In this document: positions 56,342 through 63,878 of the stretch, one piece after another
How the letters are laid out: every line of letters begins with the position of its first letter
Position numbering within the stretch: position 1 is the first letter of the stretch
Origin: Geomonas oryzisoli
GTDB taxonomy: Bacteria; Desulfobacterota; Desulfuromonadia; Geobacterales; Geobacteraceae
Assembly (NCBI RefSeq): GCF_018986915.1
Contig: NZ_CP076723.1
Span: forward strand, 4,554,228-4,618,227
Direction of reading: 5' to 3'
Length of the DNA: 64,000 nt
Program-made: the position numbers and the translations under genes
Notes under the pieces: model-generated
Told to the model about the DNA's origin: nothing
The model's database searches: none
What the model saw: the letters and a program-made list of their open reading frames with translations, nothing else

Positions 56342-57556
56342 TTATTTCTTGATATAGTGCAATAAACATTCATCTAAATCATATAAATGATTGTAGGATG
56401 ACGCATCGGCTCTTTGACTCTTTGTTTCATAAATATCAGTATAGTTTGCTATAACTTTACCCATTTTCTTTATTTGCGACTCAACCAGATGTGCAGACAG
56501 CTTTTTATCTACATCATTATAGGTTTTTGAAATTTCGGTAAACAACCTTCTAGTGAATAAGTAAATTGACATTAGGTCAGCAAAGACATAGCCCGCAGAC
56601 ACATCCGATTCCTCAAAGTAATCCTCTTTAACGTGGTCCATGCAAAGAAACCCAAATATGAGCCTGTCGGCATTTGGCATCCTCAAGGTAAAATCATCAT
56701 CCAAAACATTGTTCAATAAAGTCAACGGTACTATTAAGGTTGATTTGTAGAAAGATGACGTATCGGTGTTTTTACCATAATCTTCCCAGCACTCTGCCCA
56801 ATTCAGTCTTTTCTTTTTGCTTTCTATGACTTTCAAGAAAATACTTTTGTCACGGCTGGCGCAGAAATCTATTGATTTTTTGTTTAAAAGTCGTGGATTA
56901 TGGTATTTCCCCTCTGCAGCAGCCTTAGGAATATCGTTGCATAAGAAATGTCTTCCGGTTGTTTTAATATGATAGAAGCCCGTGTTTTTCTGTATAGCGC
57001 AATCTGATATGTAACTAACTTTCTTATTTCTGAATACAGTAATAACAGAGTCACCAGTTCTATCCTCTTTGAAGTTGCCTTTAAGACAGAACCTAGGGCT
57101 TACATTATCTCTTCCCTCGAAGTATTCCTCCAAAAGATTAAAATTTTTGAGAGTATATTCTTCAAATTTGTGGTTTAGGTAATCAATAAGCCTATCCATC
57201 AATCTTTCAACTTTAAAAGTTTGAACGTTTTCCCCATTGACATATTCTTTAAGGTCCTTGTGATACTCGGACGCAATATAAAAATATTGAGCTATAGCAC
57301 CTTGATTAAAACAGCACACTTTTTTAAGGGTATGGAGTCGTTTTTCGTAATTATTTTGAGCAGGAGCTACAACCATATCTTCAAGCTCTTTGTAAGCTCT
57401 AAAAGGTCTAAAATATACCTTGGCGGCATGTTTGCAGATATCTGGGGTCTGTTTAAACAGCATGTATAACTGTTTCTTGAACTTATCCCGTGACTTTTTT
57501 TTGTGAAATTTCTGGTTTGGCAACAATATGTGGTCTAAATTATTGGTAGTTATCAT
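56342..57556 (-). CDS. GAF-like domain protein, AT-rich cargo gene, 404 aa
   Basis: A 404-residue, Lys- and Asn-rich protein visibly lower in GC than all its neighbours. The N-terminal 150 residues are helical and basic (HKKKSRDKFKKQLYMLFKQ). From about residue 150 the pattern resembles a GAF domain: SSFYKSTLIVPLTLLNNVLD, LIFGFLCMDH and DVSAGYVFADLMSIYLF. GAF domains bind small ligands or nucleotides. It overlaps the small membrane protein gene by four bases. A sensor-effector pair in phage defense is inferred from context only. Confidence 0.65.
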   Translation of the reverse strand: MITTNNLDHILLPNQKFHKKKSRDKFKKQLYMLFKQTPDICKHAAKVYFRPFRAYKELEDMVVAPAQNNYEKRLHTLKKVCCFNQGAIAQYFYIASEYHKDLKEYVNGENVQTFKVERLMDRLIDYLNHKFEEYTLKNFNLLEEYFEGRDNVSPRFCLKGNFKEDRTGDSVITVFRNKKVSYISDCAIQKNTGFYHIKTTGRHFLCNDIPKAAAEGKYHNPRLLNKKSIDFCASRDKSIFLKVIESKKKRLNWAECWEDYGKNTDTSSFYKSTLIVPLTLLNNVLDDDFTLRMPNADRLIFGFLCMDHVKEDYFEESDVSAGYVFADLMSIYLFTRRLFTEISKTYNDVDKKLSAHLVESQIKKMGKVIANYTDIYETKSQRADASSYNHLYDLDECLLHYIKK

Positions 57557-57933
57557 ACTCGACTCAACCTCACCATGGATTTACGTGTATGAATAGCAGT
57601 ACCACCCACAAAAAATATGGCGTCAATCACAAATAAAGTGGTTTGTACATGATTGATACCAGTTTTCGTTATATCATCCGCTCTACAAACGGTAGCAAAC
57701 CAGTGCAGGATTAAGTGCAGAGAAAGGGTCACTGCGGCAAAAACCAAGAAAGCTGCTGCGAACAGGATGAAATGACAGACCCAGTCCCATACAATGCTTA
57801 ACGGTGTTTCATTATGCGAGGTCGAAGCTGGTGCCACCATCAGCGTGGTAGGCTGAGCCTCTGGTAGTGCATCTGGTTGGCCCACATTGGCGAGATCAAC
57901 AGGTTTAGGCACTTCGATACCGGGAGATTCCAT
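57553..57933 (-). CDS. Two-helix membrane protein paired with the GAF-like protein, 126 aa
   Basis: The 126-residue protein has a Pro-rich polar N-terminus (residues 1-45) and two hydrophobic segments: VWDWVCHFILFAAAFLVFAA with its continuation to about residue 75, and TTLFVIDAIFFVGGTAI (about 100-115). The ATG at 57933 follows TTAGGAC. It is the first gene of a two-gene unit with the GAF-like gene. Such small membrane proteins are often effectors or anchors in defense pairs; no family was recognised. Confidence 0.6.
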   Translation of the reverse strand: MESPGIEVPKPVDLANVGQPDALPEAQPTTLMVAPASTSHNETPLSIVWDWVCHFILFAAAFLVFAAVTLSLHLILHWFATVCRADDITKTGINHVQTTLFVIDAIFFVGGTAIHTRKSMVRLSRV

Positions 57934-58332
57934 CACAAGTCCTAATAAATACCATTGAATTTGAAACCGGCAAGATTTAACCATAATTTTTACTACAGCA
58001 CAATCTAATTCAGGCCCAGCTCAACACTCCCCTCCCCGCGTTCGGGGAGGCAGAGCCTGCAGGACGTAGAGATGTATTTCGGAGGGGAGATCGCCCCAGA
58101 TCTCAATGGAAGGGGCTGGCACAACTCACCATGGGCACAACTCACCATGGTGGAAGAGGGGGCGGCATCGCAGTAAGCCCTGTACGGCACCCCCGTCATT
58201 GCACATTGCGCGGTTCCAAGGCGCACAAGCACTCTGTCGTGAGGGTACCATCCTCTTGGGGGCTTTACCTGTACAGCATCACCCACCCAACAGCCTTCTG
58301 GCTGGACATTGCCGACAGCGAGCCGACCAGCT
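57934..58332. other. Non-coding stretch between cargo genes and integrase
   Basis: About 400 bp with several open but unsupported frames. A tandem repeat of GCACAACTCACCATGG (58118-58150) and a hairpin CCTCCCCGCGTTCGGGGAGG (about 58031-58050) are visible. May contain remnants of older genes. No gene called. Confidence 0.4.
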
Positions 58333-59613
58333 TCAGCGGCGTGAATGCCAAGTGGCGGCGGGGATCGGAATTACTTTCCCGAAAGCCGTTCTGGTAACAA
58401 TGCTGAGCAGTCGACGTTCCCAGTTCTCCATAGCCGATTGTTTTTCCCTATCGTAACGGTACAGGTTGTACACTCGGATTATGCCTTGTTTCGCGTGGTT
58501 AAGCACCGCATCGATCACCTCGTCCATCTGTCGCATCTCAGCGAGAAATGTTGCGGCGGTACGCCTCAGGTCGTGAGGGGTGAAAGGTTCTATGCCGAAA
58601 CGATTTGCTGTCGAGGGCAGGCCGTCCACACTTTCGGCAGGCCAAGCCAGGTTCCGACGCACGGCGTGAGCTAGTGAGCTCACCGAGATCGGTTGCTTTT
58701 TTTGGGTATGAGGACAAGGGAAAATGTAACCCCTCGCTTTTCTCTCACCGGTCTCCTCGTCGACTACTGTGAGATCCCCAATCAGGTCCAGCGCCGTCGT
58801 CGTTAAAAACACACGATGTGCCTTGCCGTTCTTTGCGCGTAGCGAGGGGATTGTCCACCAGTTACCATCGATCTCGTCGCTGTGCATCCCCGTGACCTCC
58901 CCGGGGCGCTGCGCCGTTACCAGCACCAGTTTTAAGGCGCGCTTCGTTTCTTCGCTCATGGAGGCCTCATCTATGGTCTTCCACAAGGTGGCCACCTCAG
59001 CCTCTGAAAGAGCCCGCTCCCGCCGGTTGATTGGGCCGGGCATCTTCACCCCGGTACAGGGCGAGAACTTCAGGATGTCGCGCTCCACCGCGAAGTTGAA
59101 CACTTTCCTTATGCATCTGAAGTTGCCGTTTGCCGACCCGGGAGACCCCCGCTCCAGGATCGATTCGAGCAGAAGGACCACATCGCGCTTGGTGATGTCC
59201 TCGGCCTTGCGCTTGCCCCACGCCGGGAGCGCATCCCTGGAGAGGATGCGCAGGTCTTCCTTCCACCCCCGTTTCTTCACCTTGGCGTGCCTCTCTATGT
59301 ACTCGTGCACCAGGTCTGCGAACGAGTTCGCATTCTGCCGCTGGTCTTTCACCTGACTTGCCATCATGAGGGGATCTTTCCCGGCCTCCACGACCCTAAG
59401 GGCGTCGCGGTACCGTATCCTGGCTTCGGCAAGCGAGACGGCAGGGTAGTGCCCGAGGTTCAGGAAGCGCCGCTTCCCATCGCTGCGGAAGATGAAGAAC
59501 CAGGTCTTGACGCCCCCCGGCGTCACCCTTATGCCGAAGCCACCGCCTTCCCGTATGTCGACGATTTTTTTCTCTGGTTTCAGGCTGTCGATGAACTTGT
59601 CGCTAAACTTCAT
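58333..59613 (-). CDS. Tyrosine-type site-specific integrase (P4/DUF4102 type)
   Basis: The 426-residue recombinase has an N-terminal arm-binding DUF4102 domain (GFGIRVTPGGVKTWFFIFR, LGHYPAVSLAEAR), a core-binding SAM-like domain, and a catalytic domain with Arg in VTAQRPGEV, HDLRRTAA, His in LNHAKQG and the nucleophile in RVYNLYRY. It integrates the island at tRNA-Arg(ACG). GGGAG precedes the ATG. It lies 182 bp inside attR. Confidence 0.95.
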   Translation of the reverse strand: MKFSDKFIDSLKPEKKIVDIREGGGFGIRVTPGGVKTWFFIFRSDGKRRFLNLGHYPAVSLAEARIRYRDALRVVEAGKDPLMMASQVKDQRQNANSFADLVHEYIERHAKVKKRGWKEDLRILSRDALPAWGKRKAEDITKRDVVLLLESILERGSPGSANGNFRCIRKVFNFAVERDILKFSPCTGVKMPGPINRRERALSEAEVATLWKTIDEASMSEETKRALKLVLVTAQRPGEVTGMHSDEIDGNWWTIPSLRAKNGKAHRVFLTTTALDLIGDLTVVDEETGERKARGYIFPCPHTQKKQPISVSSLAHAVRRNLAWPAESVDGLPSTANRFGIEPFTPHDLRRTAATFLAEMRQMDEVIDAVLNHAKQGIIRVYNLYRYDREKQSAMENWERRLLSIVTRTAFGKVIPIPAATWHSRR

Positions 59614-59631
59614 GGTAGCTCCCGATGTCCC

Positions 59632-59654
59632 CGTGTGGTCTCTCGTGTGGTCTC
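59632..59654 (+). repeat. Subterminal 23-bp repeat, right copy
   Basis: Identical to 42428-42450: CGTGTGGTCTC twice with one T between. It lies between the integrase start codon and attR, and so may also touch the integrase promoter. Confidence 0.7.
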
Positions 59655-59795
59655 AGATGGTCTGGCTGGGGTGGAATTTCCTGATGTGCCATGAATAAGA
59701 AAATAGCGGCTAAATGCAGTAGTGTCAACGGTTTTAGGTTGGTGAATGGGACGTGGTGAGGCAGGGTGAAACGGCATGAAAAGGCGGTTTGTCCT

Positions 59796-59870
59796 GACTA
59801 CGAATCTTGGGGCCAGGAGTTCGAATCTCTTCGGGCGCGCCATTTTGGAAAATAGAACGGCCTCTCCATT
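59796..59870 (+). repeat. attR direct repeat with 3' tRNA-Arg remnant
   Basis: Identical to 42329-42403. The first 47 bp (59796-59842) are the 3' end of tRNA-Arg without its 5' half, so this copy cannot make a tRNA. It is followed by a hairpin like the one at the left junction. Confidence 0.92.
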
Positions 59871-59987
59871 CAACTGGAGGGGCCGTTTTATTTTCTTACC
59901 ATTGCCGCTCCTGATACCGCTGACGTGCGGTGCCACTGATGTTTCCCCCCAAAGATCTGCATGCTGCTTCCGCGGACAATGAGGAGG

Positions 59988-60674
59988 CTAGAACAACTGT
60001 GAAAGCAAGAAGATGCCCACTGCGACGACAAGCGCCCCCGCTCCACGCTTGGTCCAGGTCGAGAAAGCGACCACCCCTTTCGCCTTTATGAAAGAGTCTA
60101 CGAACCCGGTACAGGTCCCGGCCACCAGCATGAGGAGGCAGTGGCCGACCGCGTAGGTGAACAGGAGCGCCATACCGTAGAGGAGCCCTCCCTTGGTTGC
60201 CACCACCGTCAGAAGGATCACCAGGACGGGGGTCGCGCAGGGGGATGAAACCACTCCGAAGAACAGGCCCAGGAAAAAAGCGCCGAGCATCCCTCCCCGC
60301 CTCGGCCGATAACCCTTTCCGGAAAAGAAGGTGACCTCGTAGAGCCCCAGGAGCTGCCCCCCCATGGCAAGAGCCACCGTTGCGGCGGCCACGTACCACC
60401 ATCCTCCCAGTGTCCCGAACATGGTGCCGAAGAGGCCGGCGGCCGCGCCGAAGGCGGTGAAGGTCAGGGACAGACCCAGCACGAAAGCGAGGGAATACCG
60501 GAAGGCCCTCACCCGGTCACCGTCGGCGTATCCGCCGACGAAACCAACGACCAGCGGGATGGTCGCCAGGACGCATGGGGAAGCAGAGGACAATACCCCG
60601 GCCAGGAAGACCACCCCGAAAGCGATCAGAGGGTAGGCGGCAATGACCTGTTCTGCGTTCTCCAGGAGACTCAC
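59988..60674 (-). CDS. CcdA-type thiol-disulfide transmembrane protein
   Basis: The 228-residue protein has six predicted helices and the two conserved cysteine motifs of CcdA/DsbD: SSASPCVLATIP (helix 1) and VVSSPCATPVL (helix 4). It passes electrons from the cytoplasm to periplasmic thiol proteins. The GTG start overlaps the thioredoxin stop. Last gene of the arsR operon; it should reduce the exported thioredoxin encoded upstream. Confidence 0.9.
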   Translation of the reverse strand: MSLLENAEQVIAAYPLIAFGVVFLAGVLSSASPCVLATIPLVVGFVGGYADGDRVRAFRYSLAFVLGLSLTFTAFGAAAGLFGTMFGTLGGWWYVAAATVALAMGGQLLGLYEVTFFSGKGYRPRRGGMLGAFFLGLFFGVVSSPCATPVLVILLTVVATKGGLLYGMALLFTYAVGHCLLMLVAGTCTGFVDSFIKAKGVVAFSTWTKRGAGALVVAVGIFLLSQLF

Positions 60675-61048
60675 CTCACCCCCAGCGCCTTCAGTTCCCG
60701 AACGAGGTCGGTTCTATCCAGTGCACCTACATGCCTTTTCACCTCACGTCCCTTCGCGTCGAAGAACACCTGGGTCGGGATCATCTGGACCTTGAACCTT
60801 TCGGCGGCGGCGTTGTCGGCATGTACGTCAATAAAAAGCACCGATGCCCGCCCCCGGTATTCCGCCCCGAGGTTTTCGAGGATCGGTGCCATCTTCTTAC
60901 AGGGGATGCAGGTGCGCGCGCCCAGGTCGATGACGGTGGGCTTGCCCGAGGCTAGCGCCTGGCGGATAACTGCTGTAGACGCGGAGGGGAGCTCGGCATG
61001 GGCGGGAAGGGCGAACAGAAGCACGGTCGCAGCAACCAGTCGCCTCAT
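60671..61048 (-). CDS. Periplasmic thioredoxin-family protein
   Basis: The 125-residue protein has a signal peptide (MRRLVAATVLLFALPAHA) and a thioredoxin fold with active site ARTCIPCKKMAP and the cis-Pro in IPTQVFF. It is exported, and the neighbouring CcdA can supply electrons. Overlaps both neighbours. Confidence 0.88.
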   Translation of the reverse strand: MRRLVAATVLLFALPAHAELPSASTAVIRQALASGKPTVIDLGARTCIPCKKMAPILENLGAEYRGRASVLFIDVHADNAAAERFKVQMIPTQVFFDAKGREVKRHVGALDRTDLVRELKALGVR

Positions 61049-61275
61049 GACAGCAGCCCCATGATTTCCACTACCGATGCCACCTTGCCGGAGAATTTCA
61101 CCTGGCCGTCTATGACCAGCGCGGGAGTACTCATGACCCCGTACTTCATGATGGAGGGGATGTCTTCGACCTTCAGCACCTCCGCAGCGGTGCCGCTCTC
61201 CTCGACCGCTTTCTTCGTGTTCTCGTACAGTGTCTTGCATTTGGCACACCCGGTACCGAGGATTTCAATTTTCAT
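61045..61275 (-). CDS. Small thioredoxin-like redox-active disulfide protein, 76 aa
   Basis: The 76-residue cytoplasmic protein has the redox motif GTGCAKCK near residue 10 and the thioredoxin-like cis-Pro (STPALVIDGQ). It matches the redox-active disulfide protein 2 family, often encoded next to ArsP/DUF318 permeases. AAGGAG before the ATG. Confidence 0.9.
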   Translation of the reverse strand: MKIEILGTGCAKCKTLYENTKKAVEESGTAAEVLKVEDIPSIMKYGVMSTPALVIDGQVKFSGKVASVVEIMGLLS

Positions 61276-61289
61276 TCGTTTTCTCCTTG

Positions 61290-62237
61290 CTAAAGAATGG
61301 CATTGAACAGATAGCCGACAATGATGATAGCGGCTGCGACTATTCCGAAAAACGTGGCGAGAAGCCTCGTCTTCAGGACGTTTTTCAGAATGACAGCCTC
61401 CGGGAAGGAGAGGGCCGTCACGGCCATCATGAAGGCGAGCACCGTGCCGATCGGGAGTCCCTTCTCCATCAAGGCCTGAACCACCGGGACGATGCCGGCT
61501 GCGTTGCTGTAGAGCGGGACGCCGACAAGGACCGCCAGTGGCACCGCCAGGATGTTGTCTCTACTCGCGTAGCGTACCAAAAGATCCTCGGGTGCGTAGC
61601 CGTGGATAAAAGCGCCCAGGCCGATGCCGACAACCACGTAAGGCCAGATCTTCTTGAGCAGCGCCACCGTGTAGTCGGCGGCGTAATCGAGTTTTTCCCG
61701 GAAGGTCTGTTCCTGCATCTCAGCGGCCCCGACCTTGATCTCCCACACATAGTCCTGGACGTGCCTTTCCATTCGGAGCCGGCCGATCACCATTCCGGCG
61801 AGGATCGCGACAACCACTCCGGAGCCGACATACGTCAGGGCGATCTTCCAGCCGAACAGCCCCCAGAGCATGATGAGGGCAACCTCGTTCACCATGGGAG
61901 AGGAGACCAGGAAGGAAAAGGTGACCCCGAGGGGGATGCCGGACTCGACGAAACCGATGAACAGGGGGACGGCCGAGCACGAACAAAAAGGAGTCACTAT
62001 CCCCAGGAGTGCAGCGAGCACGTTGCCGACATACTCGCGGTTATGGGACAGGATGCGCCGGGTACGCTCCGGTGAAAAGTAGGAGCGGATCACCGCGACG
62101 GCATAAACGATAGTAGTCAGAAGCAGGAAGATCTTGACCGTATCATAAATGAAGAAATCGAGAGCCTCGCCGAGCCGGCTTTTTGCATCGAGGCCGATGA
62201 CCTGGAACACCAAGTAATCGGCTAAATTTTTCAGCAT
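61290..62237 (-). CDS. ArsP/DUF318-family permease
   Basis: The 315-residue protein has about eight predicted helices and the family signature TPFCSCSAVPLFIGFVESG, with SSPMVNEVALIML and the second-half repeat VPLYSNAAGIVPVVQAL. ArsP permeases export organoarsenicals; other members of the family have unknown substrates. AGGAG lies before the ATG. An operator-like site is located about 120 bp upstream. Confidence 0.9.
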   Translation of the reverse strand: MLKNLADYLVFQVIGLDAKSRLGEALDFFIYDTVKIFLLLTTIVYAVAVIRSYFSPERTRRILSHNREYVGNVLAALLGIVTPFCSCSAVPLFIGFVESGIPLGVTFSFLVSSPMVNEVALIMLWGLFGWKIALTYVGSGVVVAILAGMVIGRLRMERHVQDYVWEIKVGAAEMQEQTFREKLDYAADYTVALLKKIWPYVVVGIGLGAFIHGYAPEDLLVRYASRDNILAVPLAVLVGVPLYSNAAGIVPVVQALMEKGLPIGTVLAFMMAVTALSFPEAVILKNVLKTRLLATFFGIVAAAIIIVGYLFNAIL

Positions 62238-62355
62238 CGGAGGCTCCTATCAGGACAAAGAGCAGCCACACCCGTTACCGGCGCCTTCGTTGTTCAGGCC
62301 TGACACATTGAAGGTAGCGGGTGGCGGAGGTGTGGTCTCCTCGAACTGTTCTTTT

Positions 62356-62376
62356 CATCCGAATGGACGGATATAT
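62356..62376. promoter_or_regulatory. ArsR operator-like site upstream of the permease operon
   Basis: CATCCGAATGGACGGATATA contains ATCCG-N6-CGGAT followed by ATAT. Its reverse complement matches the site before arsR (62737-62757) at ATATATCCG and the distal CG-AT. Suggests the permease gene has its own ArsR-controlled promoter. Confidence 0.55.
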
Positions 62377-62390
62377 CTCGACAAAAAAAA

Positions 62391-62729
62391 TCAGGCGCAG
62401 TGAGCACCTTCGGAAAAGGAAGCGAGGCGCTTCATGTCTTCCCCTACCACCGCGATGTCGGCCAATCGCTCTTTGAGCACCTCGGCCAGTTGTCGCTTCA
62501 TGTCGTCATCTGTGGCGACGGTATAAAAGATCCAGACCCCTTCCCTACGGTCATTCACCCATCCCGCATTTTTCAGATAGGAAAGGTGCCTGGATACCGT
62601 CGACTGCGGAAGTTGCAGCGTGGCGGTGACATCGCAGACGCAAAGTTCTCCGGAGTTGAGGAGCAGTGCTAATATGCGGAGGCGGGTTTCGTCTGCCAAG
62701 GCTCTGAAATACTGAACGGTCTTTTTCAT
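62391..62729 (-). CDS. arsR: ArsR/SmtB-family metalloregulator
   Basis: The 112-residue winged-helix repressor has the metal-binding motif ELCVCDV in the alpha-3 region and LPQSTVSRHLSYLKNAGWV for DNA recognition, plus a Cys near the C-terminus (EGAHCA). ELCVCD is the As(III)/Sb(III) site of classical ArsR. It probably represses itself and the permease operon until arsenic appears. Confidence 0.92.
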   Translation of the reverse strand: MKKTVQYFRALADETRLRILALLLNSGELCVCDVTATLQLPQSTVSRHLSYLKNAGWVNDRREGVWIFYTVATDDDMKRQLAEVLKERLADIAVVGEDMKRLASFSEGAHCA

Positions 62730-62736
62730 GCGGTCA

Positions 62737-62757
62737 ATATATCCGGATGGGCGAATG
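62737..62757. promoter_or_regulatory. ArsR operator-like site upstream of arsR
   Basis: ATATATCCGGATGGGCGAAT (then G) contains ATCCG-N6-CGAAT and lies 8 bp before the arsR start codon. Shared with the inverted copy at 62356-62376. Confidence 0.55.
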
Positions 62758-62783
62758 TGTCAAGTGAAAAACTGGGATGGCTC

Positions 62784-62870
62784 CCTCTGTATGTACTCGT
62801 GCACCAGGTCTGCGCAGTGTTTGCCTTCTGCCACTGCTCCTTCACCGGGTTCGCGGTCACGAGAGGTAAA
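62784..62870 (-). pseudogene. Remnant of an integrase gene
   Basis: On the minus strand one frame reads ADLVHEYIQRE, matching ADLVHEYIERH of the island integrase. The DNA at 62784-62814 matches 59290-59320 at 30 of 31 positions. No start or catalytic domain remains. It indicates an older, related insertion at this place. Confidence 0.5.
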
Positions 62871-62902
62871 CTTAATGGGCCCGTACCAGTCTGCAACGAG
62901 CA

Positions 62903-63259
62903 CGTGCTGATCTCTGACCCGTCATCGACAACTTGCAACGTGCACGTGGTAATTTGTCATGCGCCCGTGCAAAAAAGAAACGTGTGCGTGTTAACTTGCA
63001 ACGCGTCCGTAGGAAGTTGAAACGCGCGCGTGCTAACTTGTAACGCGTCCGTAGGAAGTTGCAACGTGCCCGTGCTAAGTTACAACGCGCCCGTGCAAAA
63101 AAGAAACGTGCGCGTGCAAACTTGCAACGCGTCCGTATGAAGTCGCAACGTGCGCGTACTAACTTGCAATGTGCCCGTAGGAAGTTGAAACGCGCGCGTG
63201 CAATCTTGAAACATGCATGTGACAGCTTGAAACGTTGGCCCGGTAATCAGGGCCGCTGT
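62903..63259. repeat. Degenerate 21-bp-period repeat array (GC-rich version)
   Basis: About 17 units of exactly 21 bp follow without an insertion or deletion: a CGTG/CGTA word recurs at 62903, 62945, 62966, 62987, 63008 and so on to 63197. Consensus is close to CGTGCTAACTTGCAACGCGC. In one plus frame the units read as heptads of the form LQRARAN (Leu at 1, Ala/Val at 4, Arg-rich), open over nearly the whole array except for one TAA at 63041 where others have CAA. Related in phase and core to the array at 17843-18285. Confidence 0.75.
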
Positions 63260-63340
63260 GATGCAAATTAGAAACATGCACGACTAGGGGAGGGGATGGT
63301 GCGCAGCTAATCGGTGGAAGAGCCGGTGGGAGACAAACAA

Positions 63341-63365
63341 AGGGGGCACCTGAACGGTGCCCCCT
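63341..63365 (-). terminator. Intrinsic terminator of the last gene
   Basis: The stem AGGGGGCACC / GGTGCCCCCT with a five-base loop is followed on the minus strand by TTGTTTGT. It lies about 80 bp after the stop of the leftward gene at 63444-63878. Confidence 0.75.
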
Positions 63366-63443
63366 AAAGTTTTCGTTCATCCGGATTGTTAGCGCTATGG
63401 AGTGAGCGCCGACGGGCTAGCTTCCTGCGGTGGGACTACGTCA

Positions 63444-63878
63444 TCAGGAAGGAGACTGCGCACCGTCCTCGATGCTGGCATCTTCAGACGGTCCCTGCCC
63501 GCTCGACCTGGTGAGGTTCCTCCGTTCCTTGGTGAGATCGAACCCCGAAACGAGAAGTACCTCCGGATTACGAATGGCAGCCGCTTCCAACACCGAAGCG
63601 ATCTCGTCCATGTATTGAATTAACTGTGACTGGAGTATTTCTCGCTCGGTGATATCAAGCTTGCTGGAGTAGAGGGAGGCCCTTTGGTAGACCTCGTGGT
63701 ACTTTGCCGCCAGGGCCAAAAATAACTGCAGCAGTTCCGGATGCGCCGCCCAAACCGATCCGGGAATCCTCGGGTTGTCGGTCAGGCACTTCCACACCCT
63801 CAGCATGATGTTGTAGAACCTGCTCGGACTCTTGCATCGATAGCTTCTCAGGATCCTACAGTGCGGTTGCCGTACCAT
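63444..63878 (-). CDS. Hypothetical protein, 144 aa
   Basis: The 144-residue soluble protein starts MVRQPHCRILRSYRCKSPSR and contains a helical core (ELLQLFLALAAKYHEVYQRA, LQSQLIQYMDEIASVLEAAA) with a polar tail. AGGAGGT before the ATG and a terminator after the stop support a real single-gene unit. Family not recognised. Confidence 0.65.
   Translation of the reverse strand: MVRQPHCRILRSYRCKSPSRFYNIMLRVWKCLTDNPRIPGSVWAAHPELLQLFLALAAKYHEVYQRASLYSSKLDITEREILQSQLIQYMDEIASVLEAAAIRNPEVLLVSGFDLTKERRNLTRSSGQGPSEDASIEDGAQSPS

Larger units (their letters stand above)
42329..59870. mobile_element. Integrative mobilizable element in tRNA-Arg (about 17.5 kb)
   Basis: The element is bounded by identical 75-bp att repeats and carries an integrase, relaxase, VirD4/TraG coupling protein, RHH accessory protein, AlpA-type regulator and DUF2840, but no type IV secretion channel genes. 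It should therefore integrate by itself and move by borrowing another element's conjugation machine. Cargo: a restriction-modification pair, a four-gene helicase/nuclease operon and a GAF-like/membrane pair. The integrase lies at the end away from the intact tRNA. Confidence 0.9.

Noticed and set aside
58106-58456. Two overlapping plus-strand frames near the integrase 3' end
   Set aside because: Low-complexity translations without recognisable domains and no ribosome-binding sites; partly antisense to the integrase.
62238-62390. A short minus-strand frame ending in NGCGCSLS between arsR and the permease
   Set aside because: No usable start codon follows the upstream stop, and the only GTG would give a 17-residue peptide without a ribosome-binding site. 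It may be a decayed gene.
62903-63259. CRISPR array
   Set aside because: The units are contiguous, degenerate and 21 bp long with no unique spacers, and no cas genes are near. The Cas4-like nuclease of the island stands with a helicase, not with cas1/cas2.
63059-63271. A TTG-initiated Arg-rich heptad-repeat peptide in the GC-rich array
   Set aside because: No ribosome-binding site and a rare start codon; an in-frame TAA separates it from the upstream half. Kept as an observation on the array, not as a gene.
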